Under the pieces are notes generated by a model that was given only the letters and a program-made list of their open reading frames with translations, had not been told where the DNA came from and ran no database searches. DNA of 17,588 bases from contig RFJS01000186.1 in NCBI GenBank assembly GCA_003694825.1, positions 1 to 17,588 on the forward strand, written 5' to 3'. The stretch comes from Verrucomicrobiota bacterium. GTDB taxonomy: Bacteria > Verrucomicrobiota > Verrucomicrobiia > Opitutales > Opitutaceae. Below are positions 14,740 to 17,588 of this stretch, piece by piece. Position numbers and translations under genes: made by a program. Each line of letters starts with the position of its first letter. Position 1 is the stretch's first letter.

Positions 14740-15444
14740 ATGAACACGTTCGCGAACCGAATCATCCTCGCCCTTGCCGTGCTGCTCGCTCCGGCGACCA
14801 CGGCCGTTTACGGCGCCAAGAAGACATTCCGCGAGAAGCTCGCAGAGAAGATAGCCTCGTGCGAATACTCCTTCGAAGTGGTGATGAGCAAGGAAAGCTC
14901 GCGCATCCCGCCGCAGGTTTTGCGCGAGGCGAAGGGCATCATCATCGTGCACATGTATCGTGCCGGCTTCGTGTTCGGCGGCACCGGCGGATCGGCCGTG
15001 TTCATGGCGCGCCTGCCGCAAACCGGCGACTGGGGACCGCCCGTGCTGCTCGACCCCGGAGGCGTCAATGTCGGCTTCCAGGCCGGCGTGAAAGAGATCA
15101 ACGCCGTCTTCCTGCTCATGACCGACGAGGCTGTCCAGGCCGCCTACACCGGGCGCTTCGACCTCGGCGCCGATGCCGTCGCCGTCGCCGGGCCGAAATA
15201 CGCCGAGCGGGAAAACTTCGATCTCTTCAAGGCCCCCGTCCTCGTCTACTCGACCTATGGCGGCCTCTTCGCCGGTGCCTCAATCAAGACCGGCTGGATT
15301 ACACCCTACGACCGCGCCAACCGCGAACTCTACAACACGGCCTTTGGCACACCGGAGATCGCCATGAGCACGTGGTTTCAGGTGCCCCCGGAGGCGCGCT
15401 CGCTCGTCGCCCGGGTCAAGGCCGCAGAAAAGGGCAAGATCTGA
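14740..15444 (+). CDS. Ysc84/SYLF-domain secreted lipid-binding protein
   Basis: The 234-residue protein has an N-terminal signal peptide (hydrophobic 8-22, likely cleaved near VYGA at 23-26), then a SYLF (Ysc84-like) domain over nearly all the rest. Family landmarks are an N-terminal helix (REKLAEKIASCEYSFEVVM), a glycine-rich stretch GFVFGGTGGSAVFMAR (76-91), GVNVGFQAGVKEINAVFLL (108-126), DLGADAVAVAGP (141-152) and VYSTYGGLFAGASIKTG (169-185). Eukaryotic SYLF domains bind phosphoinositides; bacterial members are exported and their role is largely unknown, with lipid or envelope binding likely. No lipobox is seen, so it should be periplasmic or outer-membrane-associated. The start is supported by AGGA 8 nt upstream of the ATG. 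The gene stands alone and ends in a strong terminator at 15495-15522. Confidence 0.94.
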   Translation: MNTFANRIILALAVLLAPATTAVYGAKKTFREKLAEKIASCEYSFEVVMSKESSRIPPQVLREAKGIIIVHMYRAGFVFGGTGGSAVFMARLPQTGDWGPPVLLDPGGVNVGFQAGVKEINAVFLLMTDEAVQAAYTGRFDLGADAVAVAGPKYAERENFDLFKAPVLVYSTYGGLFAGASIKTGWITPYDRANRELYNTAFGTPEIAMSTWFQVPPEARSLVARVKAAEKGKI

Positions 15445-15494
15445 CGTCGGCCGACCGCCCGTCGGCAGGAGCATCCGCATCCGCCCCATTTTCG

Positions 15495-15522
15495 AAGCGC
15501 CGCGCATTGCGGCGCTTTTTTT
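15495..15522 (+). terminator. Intrinsic terminator of the Ysc84-like gene
   Basis: A perfect 9-bp stem (15495-15503 with 15509-15517) with the loop GCATT runs directly into seven T residues (15516-15522). This is a textbook Rho-independent terminator for plus-strand transcription, 50 nt after the stop codon. Confidence 0.9.
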
Positions 15523-15583
15523 GCGTCCACCTCAAAGCGGCGGCAGGCCACCGTCCTGCGGTCCCGGTCGATGCCCGCACCTG

Positions 15584-15638
15584 AAAAACCGGATACCTGT
15601 CAGTGGACGGCGATGGCCGCGGCGAGGACAGGCTCCGG
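15584..15638 (-). terminator. Bipartite intrinsic terminator of the UbiB-like gene
   Basis: Read on the minus strand, CCGGA-G-CCTGTC (15638-15627) pairs with GACAGG-TA-TCCGG (15601-15589) around a 25-nt loop and is followed by five T residues (15588-15584). The stem is 5 + 6 bp with a small internal loop. It begins 20 nt after the stop codon of the UbiB-like gene. The long loop makes it weaker than the plus-strand terminator facing it. Confidence 0.55.
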
Positions 15639-15658
15639 GCTTTTCCTTTCCCCGCGCG

Positions 15659-17314
15659 CTAACGCCGGCGGCGCCGCAGGATGTCGAAAACGACCCAGAG
15701 TCCGAGCACGCCCGAGAGCAGATAGCCGAGGATGCCGATCAGCGGAAAACCGAACAGATGCGGCCGCACATCGGTGGTCAGAATCAGCGACGAGCCGACG
15801 ATGAGCGCCGCGATGATCACCCCCACGGTAATCTTGTTGCTGGCGTCATTGATCGCCTCGTCCAGATCCTCCAGGCCACGGTGCTGAAAATTGATCGTCG
15901 CCGTCCCCTCCTCGAAAGACCGCAGCACCCGGTGCATCTCCGCCGGAAGATCCTGCAGGCGGGCGACTCCGGAGACGAGGGAGCGCCGAAACGCCCGCCA
16001 CATCTCCATCGGATCCCGCCGCTCGCGCAGCAGGGCCTCCACCGCCGGCCGGAAGCTCGACTGCAGATTGAAGTCCGGATCGAGCGCGGTCCCGACTTCC
16101 TCCACGGAAAGGACGGCCTTGGCCACCAGCGCGTAGTCCTGCCCGATTTCGATGTCGTAGGAGCCGAAGATGTGCAACAGGCGCAGCAGCGCCCGTCCGA
16201 TCTGTCCCTTGCCGGTCGCCGGATTGAGTGTCTCGCGCAGCGCGAAGAGGATCTCCCGCTCCATGTGACGGATGTCCCGCGAGGTGTGCGACGCCCGCCC
16301 GAGATCCATGGCGATGCGCACGACCTGCCCCGAATCCCCCTGGAGAAACGCGCCGAAGAGATCCACCAGGGTGTAGCGCATCCGCCGGGTGAGCTGCCCG
16401 ACCAATCCCCAATCGAGAAAACACAGCCGCCCATCGTCGGTCACCACGATGTTCCCGCCATGCGGATCGGCGTGGAAAAATCCGGAGACGAGGATCTGGT
16501 GAAAGATCGAACGCGCCCCGGTCTGCGCCAGGCTCACCGCCATCTCGCTGCCGGGCTCGAAGGAATCGAGCTTGCGGCCGGTGACGCGCTCCATGACCAG
16601 CACGGTCCGCGAGGTCAGTTCCTCGTAGGGACGCGGAGCAAAGACCTCCTCCGGCGCGGGGTTCTGGTAGTTGAAGAAGTCCGCGTTGCGCGCCTCGATG
16701 CGAAAATCCAGTTCCCGCTCCAGCCCCTCGCGCAGCTCGTTCATGATGCCCGGCAGGTTGTAGGGCCGCAGCTCGCTCACCCGCCGGTGGGCCTGGTGGG
16801 CAAACCACTCGAGGATTTCAAAGTCCGCCTCGATCGTCGCCCGGATGCCGGGACGCTGCACCTTTACCGCCACGGCCGCCCCGGTATCCCGCAGCCGGGC
16901 AAAATAGACCTGCGCCAGCGAGGCGCTCGCCACCGGCGTCTCGTCGAACTCCGAGAAAATCTCCTCCGGCGGCCGCGGCAGCCCGGCGCGCAACACCGGC
17001 TCCATCGCCTCGCGCGGCTGCACGGCCACGCGGTCCTGCAGCTTGCGCAATTCGAGGATGAGCGGCTCCGGCAATACGTCCGGCCGCATGCTGAGGATCT
17101 GGCCGAACTTCACGAAGGTCGGCCCCAGCTCCTCCAGCACCTTGCGAATGCGCTCCCAGGTATTGAGGTGTGCCTCGGGCGCGGGGACGAAACGCCGCAT
17201 CCAGCCTGCCGGCGGCTCGAGCCGCTGGAGCAGGTCGGCAAAGCCGTTGCGGATGAGGACGGTGGCGATCTCCCGCGCCCGGCCGGCGTTGGAGATCAGA
17301 TCGAAGGGATTCAC
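15659..17314 (-). CDS. UbiB/ABC1/ADCK-family atypical kinase-like protein
   Basis: The 551-residue protein belongs to the UbiB/COQ8 atypical protein-kinase-like family, ATPases that support ubiquinone or other isoprenoid lipid metabolism at the membrane. The family-specific KxGQ motif is KFGQ (69-72) in FVKFGQILSMRPD. The Ala-rich loop that replaces the kinase P-loop is VASASLAQVY (128-137). K151 (VAVKVQRPG) is the ATP-site lysine. The catalytic loop is FFHADPHGGN (279-288), and the metal-binding DFG is DWG here (301-303). Two C-terminal membrane helices (about 495-513 and 522-545) anchor it, as in UbiB. The start is a GTG at 17314 overlapping the stop of the upstream phasin-like gene (17311-17313). 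No other quinone gene is nearby, so a lipid-handling role other than ubiquinone synthesis is possible. Confidence 0.95.
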   Translation of the reverse strand: MNPFDLISNAGRAREIATVLIRNGFADLLQRLEPPAGWMRRFVPAPEAHLNTWERIRKVLEELGPTFVKFGQILSMRPDVLPEPLILELRKLQDRVAVQPREAMEPVLRAGLPRPPEEIFSEFDETPVASASLAQVYFARLRDTGAAVAVKVQRPGIRATIEADFEILEWFAHQAHRRVSELRPYNLPGIMNELREGLERELDFRIEARNADFFNYQNPAPEEVFAPRPYEELTSRTVLVMERVTGRKLDSFEPGSEMAVSLAQTGARSIFHQILVSGFFHADPHGGNIVVTDDGRLCFLDWGLVGQLTRRMRYTLVDLFGAFLQGDSGQVVRIAMDLGRASHTSRDIRHMEREILFALRETLNPATGKGQIGRALLRLLHIFGSYDIEIGQDYALVAKAVLSVEEVGTALDPDFNLQSSFRPAVEALLRERRDPMEMWRAFRRSLVSGVARLQDLPAEMHRVLRSFEEGTATINFQHRGLEDLDEAINDASNKITVGVIIAALIVGSSLILTTDVRPHLFGFPLIGILGYLLSGVLGLWVVFDILRRRRR

Positions 17315-17588
17315 GAGTTATTCTCGGCGCGCTGCTTTTTCGTGGCGAGATTGGCCACTTCGATCTCGAGGGCGAGCAGCCGCTTCTCGAGCGCGTCGAT
17401 GCGATCCTTCTGGCCGACGCCGGCCTTTTCGGCGAGCTCGCGCAGCGCCTCCTGGAGATCCTCGGAGGCCTTTTCAAACTCCTTGCGGCCCTGCTCGCCG
17501 ACCTTGCGGGCCATTTCCCTGGCCTCCTCCGCCGAGACCTTGCCCTTCTGCACCCAGTCGGAGAGCGCTTCTTCGACCTTTTCGCCCG
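17311..17588 (-). CDS. Phasin/PhaF-like coiled-coil protein, 5' end beyond the window
   Basis: The frame is open from the window edge to the TGA at 17311-17313, so the visible 91 codons are the C-terminal part of a gene starting outside. The text reads as a charged helix: VEEALSDWVQKGKVSAEEAREMA, then EQGRKEFEKASEDLQEALREL, a short turn (AGVGQKD) and a second heptad helix RIDALEKRLLALEIEVANLATKK. The pattern of short amphipathic repeats with (Q/E)KGK(V/L)S-EEA is typical of phasin-superfamily or 'polyhydroxyalkanoate synthesis regulator' small proteins, which carry a C-terminal coiled coil for trimer formation. A GTG at 17551 is an internal codon and not a convincing start. The stop overlaps the GTG start of the UbiB-like gene, so the two proteins are probably made together. 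No PHA synthase is in view, so a granule role is not shown. Confidence 0.75.
   Translation of the reverse strand, partial: GEKVEEALSDWVQKGKVSAEEAREMARKVGEQGRKEFEKASEDLQEALRELAEKAGVGQKDRIDALEKRLLALEIEVANLATKKQRAENNS

Noticed and set aside
1..17588. CRISPR arrays, tRNA or rRNA genes, insertion sequences, prophage or toxin-antitoxin loci
   Set aside because: Reading through, I found no spaced direct repeats, cloverleaf patterns, transposase motifs or terminal repeats; the gene set is metabolic, envelope and signalling.

Overview
The window is ordinary-looking chromosomal DNA from a GC-rich Gram-negative bacterium. A lipoprotein, outer-envelope-type functions and a UbiB-family protein fit a Gram-negative cell. 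Weak or absent Shine-Dalgarno sequences, a PAS-PP2C phosphatase, a LytTR regulator and a Ysc84-type protein would suit Verrucomicrobiota (Opitutales-like), but this placement is an impression from gene content, not a computed result. I see no rRNA, tRNA, insertion sequence, prophage or CRISPR array. There are 16 protein genes, one of them cut by the right edge.

Layout, left to right. (i) 74-826 (-) is a short-chain dehydrogenase, divergent from a tRNA-dihydrouridine synthase at 980-2125 (+). A tiny Pmp3/YqaE membrane protein follows at 2236-2442 (+). (ii) 2487-3005 (-) is a small two-helix membrane protein with a histidine-kinase-like dimerisation/phosphotransfer helix pair but no ATPase domain. 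3164-5122 (-) is an ABC-F translation-type ATPase. (iii) 5321-6151 (+) is a helical lipoprotein. (iv) 6297-10029 (+) is a tight block of four genes whose ends overlap: GT4 glycosyltransferase, GNAT acyltransferase, DUF2334 deacetylase and a UPF0104/AglD-type multi-pass membrane protein. It looks like a self-contained envelope glycolipid or glycan pathway. (v) 10157-11740 (+) is a PAS-PAS-PP2C (RsbU-like) phosphatase. It converges on a membrane-anchored TPR protein (13481-11799, -), which lies downstream of a LytTR response regulator (14394-13576, -). A strongly structured 95-nt gap separates those two. (vi) 14740-15444 (+) is a secreted Ysc84/SYLF protein. It converges on a UbiB/ABC1 kinase-like gene (17314-15659, -), which is translationally coupled to a phasin-like coiled-coil gene running off the right edge. 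The gap between them carries one intrinsic terminator per strand.

How the parts may work together. The clearest functional unit is the four-gene overlapping block at 6297-10029. The glycosyltransferase would add a sugar, the deacetylase and GNAT protein would remodel amide groups, and the membrane protein would act on or move the lipid-linked product. Signalling genes are scattered as half-systems: a phosphotransfer-like protein without a kinase domain, a response regulator without an adjacent kinase, and a PP2C phosphatase without an adjacent anti-sigma or STAS partner. Their partners are presumably elsewhere. None of these is proven novel; the glycan block, the phosphotransfer-like protein, the structured leader before the TPR gene and the UbiB-phasin pair most deserve follow-up.
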